From positions 51,658 through 115,657 of the forward strand of contig JAEEHW010000134.1 in the NCBI GenBank assembly GCA_016281055.1: a stretch of DNA of 64,000 bases. The letters run 5' to 3'. The notes beneath the pieces are model-generated. The model saw only the letters and a list, made by a program, of their open reading frames with translations. It made no database searches and was not told the DNA's origin. This stretch comes from Prevotella sp. GTDB lineage: Bacteria > Bacteroidota > Bacteroidia > Bacteroidales > Bacteroidaceae. This document shows positions 50,271 to 59,269 of the stretch, piece after piece (positions within the stretch are counted from its first letter, which is position 1; the number at the start of each line of letters is the position of its first letter). Both the position numbers and the translations under genes were made by a program.

Positions 50271-50354
50271 TGAAGAGGAGGAGACTCGAACTCCCACGTC
50301 GCAATTGACACTACCCCCTCAAAGTAGCGCGTCTACCAATTCCGCCACCTCTCC
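50271..50354 (-). tRNA. tRNA-Leu(GAG)
   Basis: An 84-base type-II tRNA on the minus strand: acceptor GGAGAGG, anticodon stem CTACT/GGTAG with loop TTGAGGG (anticodon GAG), a long variable arm, T-arm GGAGTTCGAGTCTCC, discriminator A. Confidence 0.94.
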
Positions 50355-50405
50355 AAGTATTTTATTATTTACAAGAAATAATAAAATTTCCAATTAAATA
50401 TATCG

Positions 50406-50487
50406 TGCCCAAAACAGGACTCGAACCTGCACGTCTCTCGACACACGCACCTGAAACGTGCGCGTCTACCAATTCCGCCACTTGGGC
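50406..50487 (-). tRNA. tRNA-Leu(CAG)
   Basis: An 82-base type-II tRNA on the minus strand: acceptor GCCCAAG, anticodon stem CACGT/GCGTG with loop TTCAGGT (anticodon CAG), variable arm GTCGAGAGAC, T-arm CAGGTTCGAGTCCTG, discriminator A. Confidence 0.94.
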
Positions 50488-50535
50488 TTATCAAGAATTT
50501 GTCAACTGGATTATTTCTTGTTGTTCCAATAAGTG

Positions 50536-50608
50536 AGCGGAAAACGGGACTCGGACCCGCGACCCCAACCTTGGCAAGGTTGTGCTCTACCAACTGAGCT
50601 ATTTCCGC
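50536..50608 (-). tRNA. tRNA-Gly(GCC), copy 1
   Basis: A 73-base tRNA on the minus strand with the same sequence as 50183-50255 (anticodon GCC). First of the four-tRNA operon, about 50 bases after the promoter. Confidence 0.95.
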
Positions 50609-50661
50609 ACTATCTTTACCTTATTTTTTATAGTCTTAAGGTGCATTTCCCTAAATGCGAT

Positions 50662-50694
50662 GCAAAGGTAGTCATTATTTTGAAAACTCACAAA
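50662..50694 (-). promoter_or_regulatory. promoter of the tRNA operon
   Basis: Minus-strand TTTG (50691-50694), 20 bases, TACCTTTGC (50662-50670): an exact fit to the Bacteroidetes pattern, about 54 bases before the first tRNA. Confidence 0.78.
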
Positions 50695-50751
50695 TTTTTC
50701 AATGTTTTTTTTAGAAGAACATGTAAAAGTACCTTTGAAATTTGATTAATA

Positions 50752-51711
50752 TCAATTAAGATAGCCGTTGATAAACGATAAAGCGTTCATTTTCTTCTTT
50801 CCACTTGGTTGGAGGCACTCTATCTCTAAAAGGCCGTCATTGCATGAAATATACATTTTTTTCTTGTTTTTTATGACTTTTCCAGGTACATGTTCTTCTT
50901 CACAATATATTTTTTCTCCACATTTATATATTTTGACTTCCAATTCAATCCCATTGGGCATCGTTATTGTTCCCCATGCTCCTGGTATAGGGGAGAGTCC
51001 TCGAATGAAATCGTATATCTCTTTTGTTTTTTTTGTCCAATCTATCTTACATGTATCTTTGAATATCTTAGGTGCTGTTTTTAATTCTTTGCATTTGCAA
51101 AGCATTTTGTCTTGTGGCATGCTTTCTACTGTACCATCTCCGGCAATAATCATATCGACAGTTTTTATTGCTATCTCGGCTCCTAGATTCATTAATCCAT
51201 CATACACATACTCTACATTTGCATCTTCTGGGATGTCAAAAGGTGATTGTAATATAATACGACCAGTATCTATGTCGTGGTCTAAAAAGAACGTAGTTAC
51301 ACCAGTTGTGGTCTCGCCATTTATGATTGCCCAGTTGATTGGTGCAGCTCCTCGGTATTGTGGTAATAGTGCTGCATGTACATTAAATGTTCCAAATTTA
51401 GGCATAGCCCACACTGCTTCTGGCAACATTCTGAATGCAACGACAATCTGTAGGTCTGCTTGATATGAACGCAGTTGCTCTAGAAAGTTTTCGTCTTTCA
51501 TCTTTTCTGGTTGCAAGATATCTATGCCGTGTTCGATTGCATATTCTTTGACGGCTGGTGCTCGTAACACAGAACCATGTCTTCCAACGGGCTTGTCTGG
51601 CTGTGTTACCACTGCTACGACATTGTATTCTCCTTCTACTAATGCTTTAAGTGTACCCACTGCAAATTCAGGTGTACCCATAAAGATAATTCTCAAATCT
51701 TTTTTATCCAT
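50752..51711 (-). CDS. fmt: methionyl-tRNA formyltransferase
   Basis: A 319-residue enzyme that formylates initiator Met-tRNA. N-terminal IFMGTPEFAVGTL and VVTQPDKPVGR; the folate-site loop is HAALLPQYRGAAPINWAI with catalytic His/Asn nearby (FNVHAALL), and FFLDHDIDTGRI follows. The C-terminal OB-like domain (IRGLSPIPGAWGTI) binds tRNA. Normal length. Last gene of the carB-to-fmt run, 27 bases after clc. Confidence 0.95.
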   Translation of the reverse strand: MDKKDLRIIFMGTPEFAVGTLKALVEGEYNVVAVVTQPDKPVGRHGSVLRAPAVKEYAIEHGIDILQPEKMKDENFLEQLRSYQADLQIVVAFRMLPEAVWAMPKFGTFNVHAALLPQYRGAAPINWAIINGETTTGVTTFFLDHDIDTGRIILQSPFDIPEDANVEYVYDGLMNLGAEIAIKTVDMIIAGDGTVESMPQDKMLCKCKELKTAPKIFKDTCKIDWTKKTKEIYDFIRGLSPIPGAWGTITMPNGIELEVKIYKCGEKIYCEEEHVPGKVIKNKKKMYISCNDGLLEIECLQPSGKKKMNALSFINGYLN

Positions 51712-51738
51712 TTATTTTTTTATGCCTATATTCGTTTA

Positions 51739-53523
51739 TTAATCATTACTCATATCTGCAACCATCTGGCGATATTGGCTATATAAATGTGCTCTTGATA
51801 TATATCCATATAGTTGACCGTCTTCATTGAGTACTGCAAGATTTTCTGCTCTGGTCATGTCAAAGGCCTGCATTACTTCCTCCATAGTATCATTAAGTCG
51901 CAATACATGAGGTGGTTTGTTCATCAGTTGTGCTACAGTGAAATGATGATACAACTCTGTCCTGAATACTATATGTTTCAGTTTCTTTAGATCTATTTCT
52001 CCAATCAATGTTCCGGCACCATCTATCACTGGTAAAACTTCGCTTTTGCTTTTACTGAGAGCCTGCACCAGTTTCATAAGTTCCATGTCTTTGTCAACTG
52101 GTGTGTAGTCGCGTTCTATTACAGAGTCCAGTGTCATCAATGTCAAGATACTTCGGTCTGTATGATGCGTTATTAGTTTTCCTTGTCTGGCAAGTCGCAT
52201 GCCATATATACTATGTGGTTCGAAAATGAGTATAGTTAGGTATGCACAGACGCTGACAATCATCAAAGGCATGAATAATGTATATCCTGCTGTCAGTTCT
52301 GCAATCAAGAACACACCCGTCAACGGTGCATGCATAACTCCTGACATGACTCCTGCCATTCCGAGTAGTGCAGCATTCTCTTCCGGGAAATAGACTCCTA
52401 TTTCATATGTATTCCATATATGGGCGAAGAAAAAACCAGCAAAAGCGCCTATAAATAATGATGGTGCAAACGTACCACCGCAGCCGCCTCCGCCATTAGT
52501 ACTTGCTGTTGCAATCGTTTTGGTCAATATCACACCGCCGATATACATTAGCAAGACTTTGCTTCCATGTCCAGCAAATAATGAGTTGTTCATTACTTCG
52601 TGCCATGTGGAACTGTCGTTTCTCAACAAGATATTTATATTGTGGTATCCTTCACCGTATAATGATGGAAAAAGGAAAATAAGGATACTAAGAGTGATTC
52701 CTCCAAGAGCCAATTTCGCATATCTGTTTTTTATCTTTGCAAAAATTCCTTCACAGAATGTCATCATTCTTATGAAATACAAGGATATCAGTCCACAGAA
52801 CACTCCAAGAAGAATATTTGAAGGTACTCTGTTGACATTCCAGGGATTATTCAAGTGAAAAGAGAATAATTGATCGTCACCGACCAATACATACATAAAG
52901 CATGTAGCTGTAACACTTGCTATCAAGATTGGTGATATACTTGCCATTGTAAGGTCTATCATCAAAACCTCAATGGTAAAGACCAATCCAGCTATTGGTG
53001 CTTTGAATATTCCTGCAATAGCAGCGGCTGCACCGCATCCTACAAGCAACATTAGGGTTTTGTTATTCATCCTGAATTTCTGCCCTAGATTGCTCGCGAT
53101 GCTTGAGCCTGTCAGAACTATAGGTGCCTCGGCTCCGACTGAGCCACCAAAACCGATGGTGATGGCGGAAGCCACCACTGATGACCAGCAGTTATGAATT
53201 GCCAGTCTGCTTTTTTTTGATGATATGGCGTAAAGAATTCGTGTTATTCCATGTGAGATGTTATCTCTGACGACATATTTCACAAACAACATTGTCAACC
53301 ATATTCCCACAACTGGGAATATTAGATACAACCAAGTATATCCAGTTGTAATCATTTGGTCAAGCACAAGTCCTTGTATTAATCGTATCAGTGTGTGCAA
53401 TAAGTATGCAGCGAGAGCTGCAAACATACCCACAAGAAACGACAATACCAACGTGAATTGTCTGTCAGACAGATGCTTTTGTCGCCAGGTCAGAAAATTA
53501 TTGAAATAAACGCTTGTCTTCAT
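51739..53523 (-). CDS. ClC-family chloride channel/transporter with CBS domains
   Basis: A 594-residue membrane protein: about ten or more helices (residues 25-440) with ClC signatures (GGSVGAEAPIVLTGSS, the region of the gating Glu; GGGGCGGTFAPSLFIGA; AGVMSGVMHAPLTG) and two cytoplasmic CBS domains (about 455-585) that may bind nucleotides. It moves Cl- or exchanges Cl-/H+ across the inner membrane. The start codon shares one base with the tsaC stop (TAATG), so translation is coupled. Confidence 0.92.
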   Translation of the reverse strand: MKTSVYFNNFLTWRQKHLSDRQFTLVLSFLVGMFAALAAYLLHTLIRLIQGLVLDQMITTGYTWLYLIFPVVGIWLTMLFVKYVVRDNISHGITRILYAISSKKSRLAIHNCWSSVVASAITIGFGGSVGAEAPIVLTGSSIASNLGQKFRMNNKTLMLLVGCGAAAAIAGIFKAPIAGLVFTIEVLMIDLTMASISPILIASVTATCFMYVLVGDDQLFSFHLNNPWNVNRVPSNILLGVFCGLISLYFIRMMTFCEGIFAKIKNRYAKLALGGITLSILIFLFPSLYGEGYHNINILLRNDSSTWHEVMNNSLFAGHGSKVLLMYIGGVILTKTIATASTNGGGGCGGTFAPSLFIGAFAGFFFAHIWNTYEIGVYFPEENAALLGMAGVMSGVMHAPLTGVFLIAELTAGYTLFMPLMIVSVCAYLTILIFEPHSIYGMRLARQGKLITHHTDRSILTLMTLDSVIERDYTPVDKDMELMKLVQALSKSKSEVLPVIDGAGTLIGEIDLKKLKHIVFRTELYHHFTVAQLMNKPPHVLRLNDTMEEVMQAFDMTRAENLAVLNEDGQLYGYISRAHLYSQYRQMVADMSND

Positions 53524-54089
53524 TATCTGATTATCGTCACCTCTCCATTTTTTCGCAGTCTTATAATTGACGAAGGTTGATGGGGCTTATGCTCATTACG
53601 CCGTGATTTGCATACATAATCTACTGCATTTAATATATCTTCTGATATGTCTCTGTAGTTTTGTGCTGCAGGTTCTCCGCTGATATTAGCACTTGTTGAC
53701 ACAATGGGTTTTTGCATTCTGTAACATAATTGCTTTGAGAACTCCTCTTGTGTTATGCGCATGGCAATGCTGCCATCCTCTGCTATGAGGTTCTCAGCCA
53801 ATCCATTTGCTCCATCGAGTATTACTGTCGTGGGGCGTGTAGAAAGGTTCATGACATCCCATGCAACATCGGGAACGTCTCTGACATATCGTTGTATTCT
53901 GTTGTCTGAATCAACAAGACAAATCATGGCCTTGGATTCTTCACGTTTCTTTATCTTGTATATTCTTGCTACGGCCTCAGCATTTGTTGCGTCACAACCT
54001 ATACCCCATACTGTATCGGTAGGGTAGAGTATGACTCCCCCTTTTCTCATACACTCAACAGCGGCCTTTATGTCTTCTGAATAATCCAT
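53523..54089 (-). CDS. tsaC: threonylcarbamoyl-AMP synthase (Sua5/YrdC family)
   Basis: A 188-residue protein of the single-domain TsaC type that makes threonylcarbamoyl-AMP for the t6A modification of tRNAs reading ANN codons. Motifs: ILYPTDTVWGIGCDATN, KIKKREESKAMICLV, STSANISGEPAAQNYRDIS split across the active cleft. Same operon as miaA, another tRNA-modifying gene, and fmt. It lacks the Sua5 C-terminal domain. Confidence 0.93.
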   Translation of the reverse strand: MDYSEDIKAAVECMRKGGVILYPTDTVWGIGCDATNAEAVARIYKIKKREESKAMICLVDSDNRIQRYVRDVPDVAWDVMNLSTRPTTVILDGANGLAENLIAEDGSIAMRITQEEFSKQLCYRMQKPIVSTSANISGEPAAQNYRDISEDILNAVDYVCKSRRNEHKPHQPSSIIRLRKNGEVTIIR

Positions 54090-54099
54090 TTATTAGATT

Positions 54100-55050
54100 C
54101 TATTTTACGATGCTTGCTGCGCCTAACACTGCAGCATTTGCTCCATCCAAAGTTGACAATAGGAATTTGGCTTTATTCTTGTAAATTGGCATTACTATCT
54201 CATCATATGTTTTTCGTATTGGGGCAAGCAATAGTTCACCAGCTTTTGCCAATCCTCCGAAAAAGATAAAAGCTTCTGGCGATGAGAATACAGCCATGTT
54301 TGCGCAGGCCTCGCCCATTATCTTGCCAGTGAAGTCGAAAATCTTGTTTGATATGGCATCCCCTTTTTGTGCAGCCATCGAAACATCGTATGATGTTATT
54401 TCGTCTATTGGGATGTCCCGCAGCAACGATGGTTCGTCGCTTTCGCTCAAGAATTGTTTTGCAGTACGGACCACTCCTGTTGCAGAGCAATATGTTTCAA
54501 GGCAACCTCTTCTGCCACAACCACACAGTCTGTCACCCGGTTTCACCAACAGATGTCCCAATTCACCGGCATTTCCATCAGAGCCATATACTAATTCTCC
54601 ATTGCATACTATGCCTGAACCTACTCCTGTGCCTAATGTCAGGACAATGAAATCTTTCATGCCTTTTGCCACGCCGAATTTCATCTCGCCCATAGCTGCA
54701 GCATTTGCATCATTAGTAAGTGTTACTGGCAACCCGTTAAGTTTATCACTGAACATCTTTGCCAATGGTACGACACAATCATGTGCCCATGCAATATTAG
54801 GGGCATACTCTACGCATCCACTGATAATATTGCCGTTAGGAGCACCTATACCCATGCTGGAGATATATTCCAAACCTCCGACATTCTTTATAATGGGAAG
54901 CAAAGCGTTCATTGCCGCTTTCACATAGGTGTCGGCATCGTCATATCCTTTTGTCTTGATGGAAGCCTGCTCTATGATTTTTCCTTCGGCATCTACAATG
55001 CCGAATACACTATTGGTACCTCCAAGATCTAGTCCTATTGTGTATTTCAT
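54100..55050 (-). CDS. ROK-family sugar kinase (glucokinase-like)
   Basis: A 316-residue kinase: N-terminal phosphate loop GLDLGGTNSVFGIV, catalytic Asp in LTNDANAAAMGE, second phosphate motif LGTGVGSGIV, and the ROK zinc site GELGHLL...CGCGRRGCLET (His plus three Cys). In Bacteroidales this gene is usually annotated as glucokinase; a role with N-acetylated hexoses or mannose cannot be excluded. It sits 7 bases after gmd. Confidence 0.9.
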   Translation of the reverse strand: MKYTIGLDLGGTNSVFGIVDAEGKIIEQASIKTKGYDDADTYVKAAMNALLPIIKNVGGLEYISSMGIGAPNGNIISGCVEYAPNIAWAHDCVVPLAKMFSDKLNGLPVTLTNDANAAAMGEMKFGVAKGMKDFIVLTLGTGVGSGIVCNGELVYGSDGNAGELGHLLVKPGDRLCGCGRRGCLETYCSATGVVRTAKQFLSESDEPSLLRDIPIDEITSYDVSMAAQKGDAISNKIFDFTGKIMGEACANMAVFSSPEAFIFFGGLAKAGELLLAPIRKTYDEIVMPIYKNKAKFLLSTLDGANAAVLGAASIVK

Positions 55051-55057
55051 TGTCTTT

Positions 55058-56170
55058 TTATTTTACAACGCCTTTTTCAAGATATTCTGCCAAATTGGTA
55101 CGCATTACACTTGCAACGTGATCTGCGGCAACTTTCTCCATGTCATGCTTCACCATTATCTGTACCAACTCTTCAAATGTTGTTGTCAGTGGATTCCATC
55201 CTAATTCTTTCTTGGCTTTTGACGGATCACCCCACAGGTTGACCACATCCGTAGGACGATAGAAGTCTGGTGATACTTCCACGAGTGTCTTGCCTACGAG
55301 GTTTTCTGGGCCTTTTACGCATATTCCTTTTTCATCCATTCCCTCGCCCTTGAATTCCAGTTCTATGCCGGCAGCCTTGAATGCATAGTATGCAAATTCA
55401 CGTACAGAATGTTGCACACCTGTTGCAATGACGAAATCCTCAGGAGTGTCATGCTGAAGAATTAGCCACATACATTCTACATAGTCTTTGGCATATCCCC
55501 AGTCACGAAGGCTTGACAGATTACCAAGCAGCAGTTTCTCCTGCTTTCCCTGCGCAATACGTGCTGCGGCAAGTGTTATCTTCCTTGTTACGAATGTCTC
55601 GCCTCTGCGTTCCGACTCATGGTTGAACAGAATGCCGGAGCAACAGAACATGTCATACGCTTCTCTGTATTCTTTTATTATCCAGTAACCGTAGAGTTTT
55701 GCCACTGCATACGGTGAATATGGGTGGAATGGTGTGTTTTCGTTCTGAGGCACTTCCTCGACCTTACCATAGAGTTCTGAAGTTGATGCCTGATATATTT
55801 TACATGTTTTCTCCAAATGGTTAGTGCGCACAGCTTCCAATATGCGCAATACGCCCACAGCATCCACATCGGCAGTGAACTCAGGCGCATCAAAACTTAC
55901 CTGTACGTGGCTTTGGGCAGCAAGGTTGTATATCTCAGTTGGCTGTACCTGTCCTACAAGTTTCACAAGTGACATGGAGTCACTCATGTCTGCATAGTGC
56001 AAATGGAAGTTTGGTGTTCCTTCAAGGTGGGCTATTCGCTCGCGGTAGTCTACTGATGAGCGACGTATGATACCATGTACTTCATAGTTCTTTTTTAAAA
56101 GGAATTCGCTCAGATATGAACCGTCCTGACCTGTTACACCTGTTATCAGTGCTATATTCTTCTTTTCCAT
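55058..56170 (-). CDS. gmd: GDP-mannose 4,6-dehydratase
   Basis: A 370-residue SDR enzyme that converts GDP-mannose to GDP-4-keto-6-deoxymannose. NAD(P)-binding [31 protein letters not shown] with catalytic Ser/Thr/Glu, YxxxK in [12 protein letters not shown], and [13 protein letters not shown] are hallmarks. The next gene, 12 bases away on its upstream side, is the GDP-fucose synthase gene, so both steps to GDP-L-fucose are encoded together, for capsule or glycoprotein fucosylation. Confidence 0.96.
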   Translation of the reverse strand: MEKKNIALITGVTGQDGSYLSEFLLKKNYEVHGIIRRSSVDYRERIAHLEGTPNFHLHYADMSDSMSLVKLVGQVQPTEIYNLAAQSHVQVSFDAPEFTADVDAVGVLRILEAVRTNHLEKTCKIYQASTSELYGKVEEVPQNENTPFHPYSPYAVAKLYGYWIIKEYREAYDMFCCSGILFNHESERRGETFVTRKITLAAARIAQGKQEKLLLGNLSSLRDWGYAKDYVECMWLILQHDTPEDFVIATGVQHSVREFAYYAFKAAGIELEFKGEGMDEKGICVKGPENLVGKTLVEVSPDFYRPTDVVNLWGDPSKAKKELGWNPLTTTFEELVQIMVKHDMEKVAADHVASVMRTNLAEYLEKGVVK

Positions 56171-56182
56171 GTTTTCTGTTAA

Positions 56183-57355
56183 TTATCTTTTAATACTGTT
56201 TTTATACCAATCAAATAATTTTCCAACGCCCTCTTCAATCTCTACCTTGTGTGTCCAACCGAGTCTGTGCAATTTATCAACGCTGATAAGCTTGCGCATG
56301 GTACCGTCTGGTTTTGATGCGTCAAATACCACTTCTCCTTCAAAACCTACAGCTTTAACAACGAGTTCCGACAGTTCACGTATGGTAAGTTCCTTTCCGG
56401 TACCTACGTTGATGTGGCAATTCCTTATCTCGCCAAGTTGCGGCAGCGCACCGCCGCGACCAGCAGAGTGATTGCGATCGACGGCCCCATCGACGCTTGC
56501 ACCGTAGTGTACGCTGGAGTATTTCTCTATGCCGATAATATCTTTGAAGTCAACATTCAGCAGACAGTGCACGCTGGCATCTGCCATGTCCTCGCTCCAG
56601 AGGAACTCACGCAACGGCTTTCCTGTTCCCCACAAAGTAACCTTATTGTCTTCTATGCCGTATTTTGCCAGAACTTCAAGTATCTTCTCCGTCGTATCAT
56701 TACCGGAAATTCCCTCCACCGGACGCTTATCCATGTCCATTCTTATCGCATCCCAGTCTGCATCATGTATGAGTTTGGCAAGATATACCTTGCGCATCAT
56801 GGCAGGCATAACGTGAGAATTCTCAAGGTGGAAGTTGTCGTTAGGGCCATACAGGTTCGTAGGCATCACGGCTATATAGTTAGTGCCATACTGCAGGTTG
56901 TACGATTCGCACATTTTCAGTCCGGCAATCTTCGCTATGGCATATTCCTCGTTGGTATATTCCAGTTCAGAAGTTAGCAGACAGTCTTCCGACATCGGCT
57001 GTGGAGCATTCTTCGGATATATGCAGGTAGAACCAAGGAACAGCAGTTTTTTTACACCATGAGCGTATGCCTCACTGATAACATTACATTGAATCTTCAT
57101 ATTCATCATGATGAAGTCGGCACGGTATAGCGAGTTTGCCATGATACCGCCAACGAAGGCTGCTGCCAGAACCACAGCATCAGGTTTTTCTTCGTCAAAG
57201 AATTTCCTTACAGCTAACTGGTCTGTCAAATCAAGTTCACGGTGTGAGCGTCCAACAAGATTTTCATACCCTCTCGCTTTCAAATTGTTCCATATTGCAG
57301 AACCAACAAGTCCGTTGTGGCCGGCAACATAAATCTTACTATTCTTTTCCAGCAT
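56183..57355 (-). CDS. fcl: GDP-L-fucose synthase
   Basis: A 390-residue SDR epimerase/reductase that finishes GDP-L-fucose. Motifs: VAGHNGLVGSAIW (cofactor), FLGSTCIYPKNAPQPM with the catalytic Ser/Cys, YxxxK in NEEYAIAKIAGLK, and SKPDGTMRKLISVDKLHRLGW near the end. It is about 70 residues longer than the E. coli enzyme, partly from a loop of about 40 residues around VHYGASVDGAVDRNHSAGRG between REFLWSEDMADAS and INVGTGKELTIREL; longer forms are common in Bacteroidetes. It lies 3 bases after the lipid kinase-like gene. Confidence 0.95.
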   Translation of the reverse strand: MLEKNSKIYVAGHNGLVGSAIWNNLKARGYENLVGRSHRELDLTDQLAVRKFFDEEKPDAVVLAAAFVGGIMANSLYRADFIMMNMKIQCNVISEAYAHGVKKLLFLGSTCIYPKNAPQPMSEDCLLTSELEYTNEEYAIAKIAGLKMCESYNLQYGTNYIAVMPTNLYGPNDNFHLENSHVMPAMMRKVYLAKLIHDADWDAIRMDMDKRPVEGISGNDTTEKILEVLAKYGIEDNKVTLWGTGKPLREFLWSEDMADASVHCLLNVDFKDIIGIEKYSSVHYGASVDGAVDRNHSAGRGGALPQLGEIRNCHINVGTGKELTIRELSELVVKAVGFEGEVVFDASKPDGTMRKLISVDKLHRLGWTHKVEIEEGVGKLFDWYKNSIKR

Positions 57356-57358
57356 TTT

Positions 57359-58303
57359 CTATTTTGTTTTTAATTCCTCCATGATGTAATTTATTTCTTC
57401 TGGCTCCAAATCTATGGACATTCCCCTGACTTGGGCTTCCAACGGGTGTCCATCTATGCTTACGGGCATATATCTGTCAGAATAGATTTCCACTCCTCTT
57501 GTCCTGTATGGTAATACGCGCTTGTGGTTAAGCAGTTTTCCGCGAACAAAGAGCCAGATAGCTTCGATGTGCTGTGACAGTAATGTGCTGCGAACCAATG
57601 TAACATCAAGTGTGCCGCTGTAGGGGGTGGCGTTGGGTGTTTGTCCATATCCCCAAGCACTGCCTATGCAGAGTGTCAATATTCTGTGTGTCTCTTTCTG
57701 TGAGTTTATGATATATTTTACTCGTGTGTTCATTCTCTGAAACAAAGTCAACAGTAATGACACGGCAAATGATATTTTTCTAGACCAAAGTATGCGGCGT
57801 GTTTTCTGACGTAGCGACTGGATACTTGCCAGCAGTCCTATGTTTACGCAATTCAGGAAATAGCGTCTGCACTTTTCTCCTTCTTTGTTCTTATATCTCA
57901 CACATCCTACATCTATCGCTCTGATGCGGCATTGTTTTATGCTTCTGACACTTTTTTCTACATCCTTGTATGTCAACCCCCAGAATGCAGCAAAGTCGTT
58001 CATCGTTCCATTGGGGATAACGCCCAGGACTATATTTTCCCTAACGTGTCTCTCTTGTCTCATTATGCAATTCACGGCATCGTTAAGTGCTGCGTCTCCT
58101 CCTGCAATGACAATAGTCTTGTAGTTGTTGTTTATCAGCATCATGACCAACCTCTCCACACTTTGTCGTTCCTCGCTCTGTATCATGTCATACTTGACAT
58201 CATACTTTGCCAGTGTTGCGGCAATTAATTCCCAGCGTTTCTTTGACGATGAGAAAGGCCGGTGGGTAGGGCAATATATTATTCCTATATTATTGTTGTT
58301 CAT
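57359..58303 (-). CDS. diacylglycerol/sphingosine-kinase-like protein
   Basis: A 314-residue member of the YegS/DagK lipid-kinase family. The nucleotide loop reads IAGGDAALNDAVN where the family has GGDGTLNEV, followed by the usual GVIPNGTMNDFA; the second domain has TPYSGTLDVTLV and a C-terminal SIDGHPLE. The change from GGDGT to GGDAA may alter or abolish ATP use. No membrane helix is evident. Its ATG overlaps the end of miaA by ATGA, and fcl follows. Confidence 0.82.
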   Translation of the reverse strand: MNNNNIGIIYCPTHRPFSSSKKRWELIAATLAKYDVKYDMIQSEERQSVERLVMMLINNNYKTIVIAGGDAALNDAVNCIMRQERHVRENIVLGVIPNGTMNDFAAFWGLTYKDVEKSVRSIKQCRIRAIDVGCVRYKNKEGEKCRRYFLNCVNIGLLASIQSLRQKTRRILWSRKISFAVSLLLTLFQRMNTRVKYIINSQKETHRILTLCIGSAWGYGQTPNATPYSGTLDVTLVRSTLLSQHIEAIWLFVRGKLLNHKRVLPYRTRGVEIYSDRYMPVSIDGHPLEAQVRGMSIDLEPEEINYIMEELKTK

Positions 58304-59238
58304 TTTGCCAACTGCAATATCTTTTCTACAGTTTCTTCAAGTTCTTCATCATTTTCTGGCCGTTCCACCCAGTTTATCTTTATCCCTCTGCGTTCCATTC
58401 CTCTAAACCATGTCATCTGTCGTTTTGCGAATTGGTGTATGGATATTTCCAATTTTTTCACCATATCGTCATATTCCATCTGACCTGTTGCATACAGTGT
58501 GAGGTATTTGTATTCCAAACCATAATATATCAGGTCTTCAGGTTTAATGCCTTCCGCTAATAAGCTACGAACTTCATCAACCATTCCGGCTTTGAGTCGT
58601 TGGTGCAGTCTGGCGGTGATTTTTTTACGTCGCAATTCCCTGTCAATGTTTACACCTACTACTAGGGTATTTTTTGATAGGGGCTCATGGTTTAATTCTT
58701 GTGTAAATTGCTTGCAATCTTTCATGTAAGTCTCTATCTCTATTGCTCTTATTGCTCTTTGTGCTGTGTCAACATCAGTAGTGTTGTGCATGTTGGAGCC
58801 ATTCTGCTCTTTCAGTGTTTTGAGCATTTCTGTGAGTTCTGCAAGCGATTTATCCTTCAGCTTGTTTCTCAATTCTGTATTCTGTGGTACGTCTGCTAAT
58901 TGATAGCCCTTCAGGACGGCTTCAATATACAGTCCTGTTCCTCCGCACAATATGGGTGTTCTGCCACGTTTTACTATGTCGTTATAAGCCACATGGAAAT
59001 CATTCATGTATTGAAATAAGTTGTATTTCGTGCCAGGCTCCACGATATCTATGAGATGGTATGGTATTGTTTTACCGTCGCTTTGTGTATAATCATCCAA
59101 ATCCTTGCCGGTGCCGATATCCATACGCTTATATACTTGACGTGAGTCGGCGGAGATTATTTCTCCGCCAACTCGCGCAGCAAGTTTCGTAGCGATTGCA
59201 GTCTTACCACTTGCAGTGGGGCCAAGAATACATATCAT
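58300..59238 (-). CDS. miaA: tRNA dimethylallyltransferase
   Basis: A 312-residue MiaA that adds an isopentenyl group to A37 of tRNAs reading UNN codons. P-loop ILGPTASGKTAIATKLA, ISADSRQVYKRMDIGTGK, VGGTGLYI-like LCGGTGLYIEAVLKG, and IHQFAKRQMTWFRG at the C-terminus. Usual length. 31 bases after carB. Confidence 0.96.
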   Translation of the reverse strand: MICILGPTASGKTAIATKLAARVGGEIISADSRQVYKRMDIGTGKDLDDYTQSDGKTIPYHLIDIVEPGTKYNLFQYMNDFHVAYNDIVKRGRTPILCGGTGLYIEAVLKGYQLADVPQNTELRNKLKDKSLAELTEMLKTLKEQNGSNMHNTTDVDTAQRAIRAIEIETYMKDCKQFTQELNHEPLSKNTLVVGVNIDRELRRKKITARLHQRLKAGMVDEVRSLLAEGIKPEDLIYYGLEYKYLTLYATGQMEYDDMVKKLEISIHQFAKRQMTWFRGMERRGIKINWVERPENDEELEETVEKILQLAK

Positions 59239-59269
59239 GATTTTACTTGAATACAGATTGCTTGACTTT

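Noticed and set aside
50112-50593. Small reading frames on the minus strand ending in a shared HNLAKVGVAGPSPVF string
   Set aside because: They are read through the two tRNA-Gly genes; the shared peptide is tRNA sequence.
56360-56500. The extra loop in GDP-fucose synthase as a novel domain
   Set aside because: Similar longer forms are common in Bacteroidetes, so it is not special to this genome.
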